From assembly GCF_900142545.1 (NCBI RefSeq), contig NZ_FRBF01000007.1, forward strand, positions 62,001 through 126,000: 64,000 nucleotides of DNA, in the 5' to 3' direction. Below the pieces are notes generated by a model. It was not told the DNA's origin. It did not search any database and saw only the letters and a program-made list of their open reading frames with translations. Numbering within the stretch: position 1 is the stretch's first letter; every line of letters starts with the position of its first letter. Shown here one piece after another: positions 36,651-44,081 of the stretch. The DNA is from Fibrobacter sp. UWT2 (GTDB lineage Bacteria > Fibrobacterota > Fibrobacteria > Fibrobacterales > Fibrobacteraceae). A program made the position numbers and the translations under genes.

Positions 36651-37691
36651 TTAAAATCCCAATCTGCGGCCCTGATGGTCGTCTTTATTGGCGAGTTCTT
36701 CGAGCATGTTCTGCAAGATGAGTTCCTTCGTACGCAACTCATCAGGGACATATTCTAGCTTGCGGCGAACATTCTGAAAGTCGCTAATCGCCACATTATC
36801 GCAGCGAAGGATTTCCTTGGGGCAATGGCTCCCGAAGAACGCAGTCCACGTCCTTGAAATTTGTGGCAGATCCATATAATCAAACGCCAGCTTCAGCTGA
36901 AAACGCCGACGAATCGCCCAATCCAAGACATTCTCGTAGTTTGTCGCAGCAATCAGCATTCCGTTAAAGGAATCCATTTGGCAAATGAACTCATTCACTA
37001 GTGTCACTTCCCAATGGTTTTTCGCATTACCACGATTTTCAAAGAAACTGTCCGCCTCGTCGATAAACAGAATCGCATCACTCCGTTCCGCTTCACGGAA
37101 CATCGCGCTAACGTTATGTTCACTTTCGCCCACATGGCACCCCAGAATATCGCTCGCCCGTTTCACGATAATCTCGCGATCTAGAATGTCATGCGCGACA
37201 TGCTTTGCAAAAGCCGACTTTCCGGTGCCGGGAGGGCCATACAGAAATATATTCAGGTTTTCCCTACGCCCCGTCAATTTCGAATCTTTCCAGCGTGCAT
37301 CAAAATTCTTGAGCATCGGCACGACATAATCAATATTCCGAATATCTCCACTCGAAATACGGACACAATCCAGATTATAATCTGGCCTCGATTCCTGAGG
37401 CAAAGTCGATATACCCAAAAGTTTCGCATGCGACGATGCCACTTCGCGAACCACATTTAAAGGCGACATATCCTGAGACTGCATCCGTTGAGCAAGCCGA
37501 ACCGCCAAAGTGGCGCTCCCTGCCATCACTGGTATTTCCTTGGCCACACATTCAATATCTTCGCCACGCATCATTGATTCCGCCTGTTGCGTTTTCAGCA
37601 CCGATTGCCAAATGGCAATGCGTTCGCTCTTGCTGAACGAGAAAAATTCTAGCGAGTAATCGAAACGGCGACGGGTACTATTTTCAATCAT
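36651..37691 (-). CDS. AAA+ ATPase, C-terminal part (second AAA domain)
   Basis: A 346-residue fragment. It starts with the end of a first AAA domain (sensor-like ENSTRRRFDYSLEFF) and then carries a complete AAA module of the Vps4/SpoVK/ClpX-like kind: Walker A GPPGTGKS, Walker B ILFIDEADSF, sensor 1 IAATNYEN, arginine-finger region AIRRRFQ. The DNA upstream of its ATG, read in this frame, continues as LLNIIFESLKTPVIWITNNIA, which joins it to the preceding gene. One 766-residue protein with two AAA domains was therefore probably ancestral. Whether this part is translated on its own is unknown. ATP-driven remodelling is expected; the substrate is not known. Confidence 0.8.
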   Translation of the reverse strand: MIENSTRRRFDYSLEFFSFSKSERIAIWQSVLKTQQAESMMRGEDIECVAKEIPVMAGSATLAVRLAQRMQSQDMSPLNVVREVASSHAKLLGISTLPQESRPDYNLDCVRISSGDIRNIDYVVPMLKNFDARWKDSKLTGRRENLNIFLYGPPGTGKSAFAKHVAHDILDREIIVKRASDILGCHVGESEHNVSAMFREAERSDAILFIDEADSFFENRGNAKNHWEVTLVNEFICQMDSFNGMLIAATNYENVLDWAIRRRFQLKLAFDYMDLPQISRTWTAFFGSHCPKEILRCDNVAISDFQNVRRKLEYVPDELRTKELILQNMLEELANKDDHQGRRLGF

Positions 37692-37698
37692 CGCGATA

Positions 37699-38952
37699 TT
37701 ATTCGTAATCCAGATGACAGGCGTTTTCAGGCTCTCGAAAATAATATTCAGCAGACCCTTTTTCTGCCTTATTCAAGACCAAGTCCGCCTCATCCATCAA
37801 GATGACGCAGCCACTCCGCTCACATTCCCAATCGGCCAAAAGCATCGAGCGCAAGCGCGTCTGCAAAAGGGATTCCTCGCTCATTGATTCTTCACCGATG
37901 CCCACCGAAAGCAGCGTAACATTCAATTCTTGTGCAATCGCCTTGGCAAGTTCCGTCTTGCCCGTACCCTCGCGACCATAAAAAAGGATGTTCAGTGGAG
38001 TGCCCCTCTGGTGCGATTTCAGCATCTGTAAAACAAAAGACGCCTGCGGATTCGTCTTGACAATCCGCTCATAGGGGACACACGGTTTTGCTGCCGGTCT
38101 GAAATCCATAATCTGCGACATATCTGAGAATCCATACAGATAATTGCTCACGTCGTCCGCTAGGTACAATTCCTTGCGTTTGATTCTCAAATCCGTATTG
38201 CGGAACGATTCTTCCATTTGAATTAACTGAAACTTAAGAAGCGGACTCTCCTTGGAACAAAGTTCCTGAAGCGTTGTGCCATCAAGCCCCGTCAGCAAGG
38301 CAATCCGACTAAAGGCTCCACGCTCATTCGGGTCAAAAGTTTCCCCCTCTTTCACCCGAATGTTTTCTAGCCTCAAATACAGTCGCTGATGGTTCCGAAG
38401 CCACAAATAAAGCACCAGTTCCACTGCCTCATCCGACAAATGGAAAAGACGCTTTAACTCAAAAGCGCGTTGCAAGGCTTCGTCATCGTGCGAGCAACCT
38501 TTTGCCAGCTTTTCTTTCACGCAATTTTCAATCATCTGCACGATAATCGGTCGCAAGCAATCATTCGCGCGCTCCAAATAAGCCATAATTTCAAAAAACT
38601 GCTGAGCAAAGCGAACATTCCTGGTTTCGTGATACGCCTCCAAAAGCTCCCGTACCCCATAATGCTTGTCATCAATCGAAGTCCTGATAGTACTCGAAAA
38701 ATCAACCTGGTCGCGAATCTCGTAAACACGGTTCGCAAATTCGCCATAATAACGGACCGGCAAATAATTCTCGCAAAAACTGCGACAGCAACCATCCGGA
38801 TACGCCCGCATAAAGCGCACCCAGTATTCCATAATCTTCAAGTCGATAAAAGAAGTCCTCGACTCCGCCTTCGCTACAGGCGACTTCCCTTCTAACCGAT
38901 TCAGCGCATTCCCGAAATAATTCTCTGCCGAATTTTGATAATGAAGCTGCAT
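37699..38952 (-). CDS. AAA+ ATPase, N-terminal part (frameshifted)
   Basis: A 417-residue fragment. Residues 1-300 are alpha-helical without recognised domain; residues about 320-415 begin an AAA domain with Walker A GREGTGKT and Walker B VILMDEADLV. It ends abnormally soon after Walker B with a frame change at 37756-37763 (A5G3 tract); the remainder of the domain continues in another frame and leads into 36651-37691. Start 38952 is set by AAGAGG nine bases upstream. The promoter contains a palindrome of the WYL-linked set. Frameshift could be real, phase-variable or a sequencing error. Confidence 0.78.
   Translation of the reverse strand: MQLHYQNSAENYFGNALNRLEGKSPVAKAESRTSFIDLKIMEYWVRFMRAYPDGCCRSFCENYLPVRYYGEFANRVYEIRDQVDFSSTIRTSIDDKHYGVRELLEAYHETRNVRFAQQFFEIMAYLERANDCLRPIIVQMIENCVKEKLAKGCSHDDEALQRAFELKRLFHLSDEAVELVLYLWLRNHQRLYLRLENIRVKEGETFDPNERGAFSRIALLTGLDGTTLQELCSKESPLLKFQLIQMEESFRNTDLRIKRKELYLADDVSNYLYGFSDMSQIMDFRPAAKPCVPYERIVKTNPQASFVLQMLKSHQRGTPLNILFYGREGTGKTELAKAIAQELNVTLLSVGIGEESMSEESLLQTRLRSMLLADWECERSGCVILMDEADLVLNKAEKGSAEYYFREPENACHLDYE
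37756..37763 (-). other. putative frameshift tract in double-AAA ATPase gene
   Basis: On the minus strand the tract reads AAAAAGGG. Removing one base restores one frame through KAEKGLLNIIFESL and links the two AAA parts. One extra base in this run explains the premature stop at 37699. Confidence 0.75.
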
Positions 38953-38978
38953 AGCAAAACCTCTTGATTCTACCATGC

Positions 38979-39010
38979 AATATAAAAGAAACGCACGACA
39001 ATTAATGTCG
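38979..39010 (-). promoter_or_regulatory. operator and -10 box of the AAA+ ATPase gene
   Basis: CGACATTAATTGTCG on the minus strand (38996-39010) is a palindrome with one mismatch, followed after 11 bp by TATATT (38979-38984), 26 bp before the start. Spacing and core equal those of the other three sites. Confidence 0.72.
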
Positions 39011-39031
39011 TTCACTTTTTATTCACAAAAA

Positions 39032-39097
39032 TGTTGATAGTTGCAAACTATAGGCGACATTTTATGATGTAAAATTTTTTTCTGTTGATAGCTGCAA
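39032..39097 (+). repeat. direct repeat upstream of Rpn-family gene
   Basis: TGTTGATAGTTGCAA (39032-39046) and TGTTGATAGCTGCAA (39083-39097) differ by one base and are 51 bp apart, in the divergent spacer between the AAA+ ATPase and Rpn-like genes. They may be regulator sites for the plus-strand gene. Confidence 0.5.
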
Positions 39098-39185
39098 TCA
39101 GTTGTTTGCAAAATGAAGGGGTGTTTCGTTTTTCAGGGCTTTATTAGATAGATTTGCTCTTCCAAACTTGATGGAGACTAAAAAT

Positions 39186-40073
39186 ATGACAGAAAACTTT
39201 CCTCACGACTCCTATGTCCGTTCGGTGCTCAAGGATCCCGTTCGCACGGCGGAACTTTTGCGACTTGCCGCACGCAAGAACACCAATCTTGCACAATTTC
39301 TTGCGACAGTAAATCTCGACACCCTAAAAGAAATTCCGGGAGCATTCAGCGACGTAGTTTCGTTCGGTTACAGTGATCTTGCGTTCACCGTAAAGATTGA
39401 CAGTAACGAGCCCAAGCAGGCCGAACTTTTTGTCGGAATTATAGAAGAACACAAAAGCTACCCCGAATCAGCAATTATTCCCCAGCTTGTAAAGTACTGG
39501 TACGAAATCATGGTTCGCGACCAGAAGAATATCCCGACTGTAGCCATTGTCCTTTACAACGGCAAGGATCCTTGGAAGATTGGCAAAACGACCATGTTCC
39601 CGAACTATCCTGAATATTATCACAAGATCGGTCTTCCGTTCATCCTTGAAGTAGTAGACGTCAGTTACATTTTCAACGATGAGGAAATCCCGCACATTTC
39701 GCCAAAGATTGCTTTGGCTTTAGTTGCTTTGAAGTATGTTTTTTCGGAAGAAAAACTCAAAAAATTCCTGAAACCTGCAATTGCCGGACTTAAGTCTCTC
39801 CCACGTGAAGAAGCGGAAGACCTTTTGTCAAAAACTTATGTATATTTGAAAAAGTGGTTCAAGGGCGAAGCCAAGGAGCAGTTCAAAATGGATTTCAAAA
39901 AATGCAGCGAAGTTTACGGCTACAAGTCCATTGCCGAAGTTGAAGAGGAAGAACAGGCCGAAAAACTTCAAGGAATTGCTAAAGCGATGTTTGATGCGGG
40001 GAAAATAACTCGTGAAGATGCAATTCAATTTTTCAACATACCTAAAGAGAAAACAGATTCCTGGAGCGTCTAA
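39186..40073 (+). CDS. Rpn-family PD-(D/E)XK nuclease-like protein
   Basis: A 295-residue protein of the recombination-promoting nuclease / YhgA-like transposase group (PF04754). The opening [21 protein letters not shown] is diagnostic. The nuclease core has [10 protein letters not shown] and [10 protein letters not shown], giving Asp and Glu-x-Lys ligands, then VKYWYEIMV. The C-terminal half is helical. Rpn proteins are nonspecific DNases implicated in recombination and phage interference. The start is ATG 39186 after GGAG; 39171 is an alternative. It is divergent from the AAA+ ATPase gene and ends in a strong terminator. Confidence 0.9.
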   Translation: MTENFPHDSYVRSVLKDPVRTAELLRLAARKNTNLAQFLATVNLDTLKEIPGAFSDVVSFGYSDLAFTVKIDSNEPKQAELFVGIIEEHKSYPESAIIPQLVKYWYEIMVRDQKNIPTVAIVLYNGKDPWKIGKTTMFPNYPEYYHKIGLPFILEVVDVSYIFNDEEIPHISPKIALALVALKYVFSEEKLKKFLKPAIAGLKSLPREEAEDLLSKTYVYLKKWFKGEAKEQFKMDFKKCSEVYGYKSIAEVEEEEQAEKLQGIAKAMFDAGKITREDAIQFFNIPKEKTDSWSV

Positions 40074-40118
40074 ATTAGCATCCTATTCTCCCTGAGTCAT
40101 TTGCAAAATCTGAATTTG

Positions 40119-40148
40119 AAAAGGAGTAGCGGAATGCTACTCCTTTTT
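40119..40148 (+). terminator. intrinsic terminator of Rpn-like gene
   Basis: AAAAGGAGTAGC-ggaat-GCTACTCCTTTTT gives a perfect stem followed by T, 46 bp after the stop. The A-run on the other side may allow it to serve the convergent operon too. Confidence 0.9.
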
Positions 40149-40172
40149 GCAAAATACAACTCTTTATCCAAA

Positions 40173-40874
40173 CTATTTGAGCCAATTTTCTTTAAGCCAA
40201 GCGCAAAAGAAATCCCGCGACGTCATGCCGCGAGCTTTTGTGTAGCCCGTCATCGGCTGATTCCAATGGACGCTTGACGGATGCTTCGTATAGACATATT
40301 CAATGCCGCGCGGTCCCGTCCAATCCCAAAATTCACCGCCAAAATACTTCGGGTAATCAAAGGCCTCCGCCTGCTTGCAGACACGAGAACTCAAGAACAC
40401 AAACATGTCCGGCTTCAGGATTTCAAGAACTTTGATAAAATTGAGAATAGCTTGTTCGCAGTCAATTTCTTTTCCGCCATAAGCATTCCATAAATCCTCG
40501 ATTCCAGTCGTGCAATCCGCCGGACGCAAGAAGTAATTGAGGAAAGCCACCTGATGCCAACCATTGCCGCCGCTCGGCAGCACCAAATTCAAGCAACGAT
40601 CAATCTCTTTACCGAAACGACCACTCTTGCCCTCACGAGTCCCACGAGTGTTGCACCAATCCTGCTCATCACTCGTTAGCACTGGATGTCCGTACCACGA
40701 ATTCGCATCGTGATGCACAGTAGCCCCTTCGGGCAAGTAAAAGCTCTCGCCCACAAGCAAAAGCTTTTTATGCTTTGAGGATTCATAATTGTCACCAACA
40801 AAAGGCATCATGTACGGATGCGATCTGTAGAACGGGATAGAAAGAAAGCGGGAATCGTAAGTAGTATTGGACAT
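40173..40874 (-). CDS. uracil-DNA glycosylase superfamily-like protein
   Basis: A 233-residue soluble protein, last gene of the GTPase operon. Strand-loop LLLVGESFY near residue 38 and HPSSVHWN near residue 205 recall motifs A and B of the UDG fold, and KPDMFVFLSS fits the intervening strand. The family is broad and includes proteins acting on non-DNA substrates; similarity is too weak to assign an activity. GGAGATACT precedes ATG 40874; a longer frame reaching 40985 would overlap the zinc-finger gene. It starts 11 bp after that gene. Confidence 0.65.
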   Translation of the reverse strand: MSNTTYDSRFLSIPFYRSHPYMMPFVGDNYESSKHKKLLLVGESFYLPEGATVHHDANSWYGHPVLTSDEQDWCNTRGTREGKSGRFGKEIDRCLNLVLPSGGNGWHQVAFLNYFLRPADCTTGIEDLWNAYGGKEIDCEQAILNFIKVLEILKPDMFVFLSSRVCKQAEAFDYPKYFGGEFWDWTGPRGIEYVYTKHPSSVHWNQPMTGYTKARGMTSRDFFCAWLKENWLK

Positions 40875-40885
40875 AGTATCTCCAA

Positions 40886-41122
40886 TTACAGAGCCGGTTC
40901 GTGGCCGCCCCTCGAAGGACTCTTTAAACAACGAGCGTTCACCATGGCAAATATCGTAGGGAATTGCAGTCCACAATATTTGCAAGTGTACTTAGACTTT
41001 TCAGAGCCCTCGTACAGCACATGGTTAGCACCACCACCCTGCTTTGCACAGCGTGCATGCACCAATGCAAAAACCGAAGGAAAACCAATTCCGCAATATT
41101 TACAATAGAACTTGGAAGGCAT
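40886..41122 (-). CDS. small protein with two zinc-finger-like units
   Basis: A 78-residue protein made of two copies of about 30 residues. Each has CKYCG, then F-P-x-x-F-A-x-V-x-A-R-C, giving a possible CxxC...HxxxC or CxxC...C metal site (first copy VHARC, second VNARC). Gly-rich stretches link them. No known family is recognised, but the duplication and conserved spacing support a real gene. It lies between the 123-residue protein (15-bp gap) and the glycosylase-like gene (11-bp gap) in the same operon. Confidence 0.65.
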   Translation of the reverse strand: MPSKFYCKYCGIGFPSVFALVHARCAKQGGGANHVLYEGSEKSKYTCKYCGLQFPTIFAMVNARCLKSPSRGGHEPAL

Positions 41123-41137
41123 AAGTTTCAATTAAAA

Positions 41138-41509
41138 TCAATCAGTTCCTAAAATTTCTTCTTTTATATTATGTGCAAATTTTGATACAAAATAAACAAT
41201 AATTGAAACATCAACAGGAGAATCTATGCCATCAAGAATAAATGTATGATTAACATAATAATCTTCTTCACCTTTAACCAGCCCCCCAATAAATTTTTTA
41301 AACAATAAGTCTAGTACATCATTCAACTTTGATTCACAAATACCTCCTACCGGAGATAGTATTCTACAAAAATCTTCATCAATATCAATAAGGCATTCTT
41401 GTCTCTGATTATCATCAAGCTCTACGAAAAAAGAAAACAAAGAGCCATTATCATTTTGCAAATCATACATATTCCGCAAATATTCAACCAATTCTTCTTT
41501 TGTTACCAT
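41138..41509 (-). CDS. hypothetical acidic protein in GTPase operon
   Basis: A 123-residue acidic protein (VTKEELVEYLRNMYDLQ start) without recognised domain, signal peptide or membrane segment. The middle has DVLDLLFKKFIGG and a C-terminal hydrophobic helix (VSIIVYFVSKFAHNI). Its position, 18 bp after the membrane protein and 15 bp before the zinc-finger gene, makes it part of the operon. The low G+C content matches its neighbours. Confidence 0.65.
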   Translation of the reverse strand: MVTKEELVEYLRNMYDLQNDNGSLFSFFVELDDNQRQECLIDIDEDFCRILSPVGGICESKLNDVLDLLFKKFIGGLVKGEEDYYVNHTFILDGIDSPVDVSIIVYFVSKFAHNIKEEILGTD

Positions 41510-41527
41510 ATTTTCATCACCACTTAT

Positions 41528-42058
41528 CTAATTTTTCTTCATTGATTTAACAAAATTTTCAAATTCATTTTGAAATTCTGGAGTAACATTTCTTTCTATT
41601 TCTCGAGCGATTGCTTCACTCATAGAATTTTCATGATACGAAATATGTTTTTCATCAAGCCAAGCCTTTTGCATAGCTTTCAAAGCATCCATATCAGCAC
41701 CTGGGAATGATTCGGCAAATTTCATTTCAAGAAATAAATCTGGAGAAATCCGTTCCACACCATATTTATCCCGCAACGATTTAACTTCATCCATGGATAA
41801 ATTATTTCTCAAACGACTTTGTTCAAGCAAATATGCACAATAATTTTTAGCATAAGCCTGAAGAGTTTTCTCGAACCAAGACACCATGGCTTCAGACACA
41901 ACGCATTCATCACCATTTGACGTTTTATCTGAATCAACAGTTTTTTTCTTTTTTAAGGATTTATAAACAAGCACAGCCGCAGCGAGAAGTCCCATTACGA
42001 CAATAAAAGTCAATATTCCATTTGATTGACCCGACGCTTCTTTCAATGACTCTTCCAT
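41528..42058 (-). CDS. single-pass membrane protein in GTPase operon
   Basis: A 176-residue protein with an N-terminal transmembrane segment (ILTFIVVMGLLAAAVLVY, about 15-32), a basic stretch KSLKKKK and a helical cytoplasmic domain. No family is recognised. AGGAGG just upstream fixes ATG 42058; the frame is open to 42118 but lacks another signal. It follows the coiled-coil gene by 8 bp. It may tether the GTPases to the membrane, which is inference from context. Confidence 0.7.
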   Translation of the reverse strand: MEESLKEASGQSNGILTFIVVMGLLAAAVLVYKSLKKKKTVDSDKTSNGDECVVSEAMVSWFEKTLQAYAKNYCAYLLEQSRLRNNLSMDEVKSLRDKYGVERISPDLFLEMKFAESFPGADMDALKAMQKAWLDEKHISYHENSMSEAIAREIERNVTPEFQNEFENFVKSMKKN

Positions 42059-42066
42059 TTTTCCTC

Positions 42067-42885
42067 CTATGCTGTTTTTTTTACAAGAAGTTTGATGTCT
42101 GCAATTTTCTTTGTACATTTAGCCTCCATATTTTTTTCATTTTGAATTTCCTTCTCTAACAAAGCTTTTTCAGCATTTAAATTTTTCTCTTTATCCAAAA
42201 CTTCCTGAAGAGTTTTTTCTATATAATCCATTTTCTCTGATATCTCATCAAGTGTTTTGGCAATTAACGCAGAAATACGTTGAGAAACAAGCTTCGGAAT
42301 AGAGTCATATTTTTTTTCCACATTAGCCTTTTGTTTATTTACAGCAGCGGTAATCTTAGCCGCAACAACTGATCCTCTTGTAGTTAAATTATCCCAAAAA
42401 CCTGATGGGAGACCCAAATCTTTAAGATTAGAATCAATGTCAACATCCCATTTTTCCTTGGAATAGTCTACAATTATTCCTCTTACATTTTCATGCATTA
42501 CTGCAGAAATTTTCTGTACAATAGAATCCTGCTTTTTCGACACATTTTCTTGGATTTCATGAACACCAGAACGAATGTATTTTTCCAAGCCATTCTTGAT
42601 CTCTCTCATTTTAAGATCCCAAATATCAGGAAATTCACCTTCAACATTGTGATATCCGCCCGATTTGCTTACCAAACGTTCTATCTCCGGCTGAAAATTA
42701 AGATTATTCCACTCAGTCAACAACCGATCCTTTATATTCGATTCAAAGTCTTCAACACTTTTATTTAATTTCTTTTTTATCTTTCCCAATTCGACAATAA
42801 TATCAGCTTCATCATTTCTTATAATTTTCAGTTTATCCTTAATTTCTTCTAAAGGCCTTTCAAATTGGTCAAACTTAAATTTCAA
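42067..42885 (-). CDS. coiled-coil protein in GTPase operon
   Basis: A 272-residue helical protein. Heptad-like Lys/Glu/Leu patterns occur at residues 1-60 and 190-265 (IEKTLQEVLDKEKNLNAEKALLEKEI). No signal peptide or known domain. Its N-terminus overlaps the end of the third GTPase gene by 11 bp, so the two are translationally coupled. Stalk-like coiled coils are characteristic of dynamin-type proteins and it might supply one in trans; this is inference. Confidence 0.72.
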   Translation of the reverse strand: MKFKFDQFERPLEEIKDKLKIIRNDEADIIVELGKIKKKLNKSVEDFESNIKDRLLTEWNNLNFQPEIERLVSKSGGYHNVEGEFPDIWDLKMREIKNGLEKYIRSGVHEIQENVSKKQDSIVQKISAVMHENVRGIIVDYSKEKWDVDIDSNLKDLGLPSGFWDNLTTRGSVVAAKITAAVNKQKANVEKKYDSIPKLVSQRISALIAKTLDEISEKMDYIEKTLQEVLDKEKNLNAEKALLEKEIQNEKNMEAKCTKKIADIKLLVKKTA

Positions 42886-44026
42886 CAGGTTTATAGATTC
42901 CTGAATTTTTTTTCACTTTTCCTGAATAAACAGAACAACAAATATTGCTAAGACTTTCAATACGAGCATAACCACTATTTTTATACAAGCGATCAGAAAC
43001 TTGTTTAGCTAAATTATTTGGATCGGAATTAAAATCAGGGAATCTTCTTAAAATTTTTTCATCTCTGACTGAGGCCTTATTATGTTTCTTCTTCTTCTGA
43101 GCCAAATTAACTTGAGCAGAATACGGACACAAAACTTCCCCAGTAACAAATAATCCAACTGCTTTGTATGCTGGTTCATCAGAGTAACCTGCAGTAGCAT
43201 GCTTATAGTCCTTATTTTCGTCAATTCTATTTTGAACTAGAATTCGAGTATTTAAAGTTTTAGCAGGCATAAACGTTTTAAAGAACTCTAAATCAGAAGA
43301 GCCTAAACCACGAACTGGAAAAACATATATAATAGCATGAGCCTGATTAATCCACTTTGTAGTTTCGTTGGAATTGATTCTATTCGGATCATTCAACCCC
43401 GGAGTATCTACAATTTGTAAATTCTTTAGCTTATCACTTTTTATATAAATTTCAACATTCTTAACAAATGGAGTATATACACCGACATTCGGATTTTGCT
43501 CGCCTTCTTTAGGAACAGAAGTATATTCTGCTAAGCGTCCCAAATCATCAACATCTACAGGACTTTTACCAACGCAATTGAACAAAGTCACATCTTTTGA
43601 AGCTGAATACTCAAGACGTTCATCCAACGCTTTTCGATTTTCCTCAGGCAAGGTACTCTTCATTTCATCCCATTCTGATTTAGAATACCAGTTAACCGTA
43701 AAGTAATTTTTTTCCTTTTTTGACTCACGAACAAAAGTTAACTTTGCCGTTTCAGGCGTAACAAAAGACGGCAAGACTTCATCTTCGAAAATAAGGGAAT
43801 TCAGCAATGTCGATTTACCAGCCTTGACCTCTCCGCATACCGCAATAGTGAACATTTCATTCAAACAATGATCAAATTCTGACCGCAATGATTCTGCTGT
43901 TATAGTCTTATCAGCAGCAGATGTTTGAATATCTACAGGAAGAATATCGCTAGAAATAATCTGTTCTAACTCATCCTCGAAACATTTTTTTGCATTTTCA
44001 AAGTTTTGGTTTACTGTTGTTGACAT
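42875..44026 (-). CDS. dynamin-like GTPase (third of three)
   Basis: A 383-residue GTPase. G1 is GEVKAGKS (residues 65-72), G2 lies in VTPETAKLTFV, G3 is VDTPGLND (about 211-218) and G4 is in LVQNRID. The order and the absence of a long C-terminal stalk indicate a short dynamin-family member; a separate coiled-coil gene follows with an 11-bp overlap. The start lies 2 bp after the stop of the frameshifted continuation of the preceding gene. Likely acts with its two neighbours in membrane binding or remodelling. Confidence 0.85.
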   Translation of the reverse strand: MSTTVNQNFENAKKCFEDELEQIISSDILPVDIQTSAADKTITAESLRSEFDHCLNEMFTIAVCGEVKAGKSTLLNSLIFEDEVLPSFVTPETAKLTFVRESKKEKNYFTVNWYSKSEWDEMKSTLPEENRKALDERLEYSASKDVTLFNCVGKSPVDVDDLGRLAEYTSVPKEGEQNPNVGVYTPFVKNVEIYIKSDKLKNLQIVDTPGLNDPNRINSNETTKWINQAHAIIYVFPVRGLGSSDLEFFKTFMPAKTLNTRILVQNRIDENKDYKHATAGYSDEPAYKAVGLFVTGEVLCPYSAQVNLAQKKKKHNKASVRDEKILRRFPDFNSDPNNLAKQVSDRLYKNSGYARIESLSNICCSVYSGKVKKNSGIYKPVEI

Positions 44027-44081
44027 TTTTATCTCTCCAGTTCAAATTTCATCTGTTCGTATTCAATATTAAACAATTCTT

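Noticed and set aside
40173-40985. Longer start (40985) for the glycosylase-like gene
   Set aside because: It would overlap the zinc-finger gene, and ATG 40874 has its own GGAG site.
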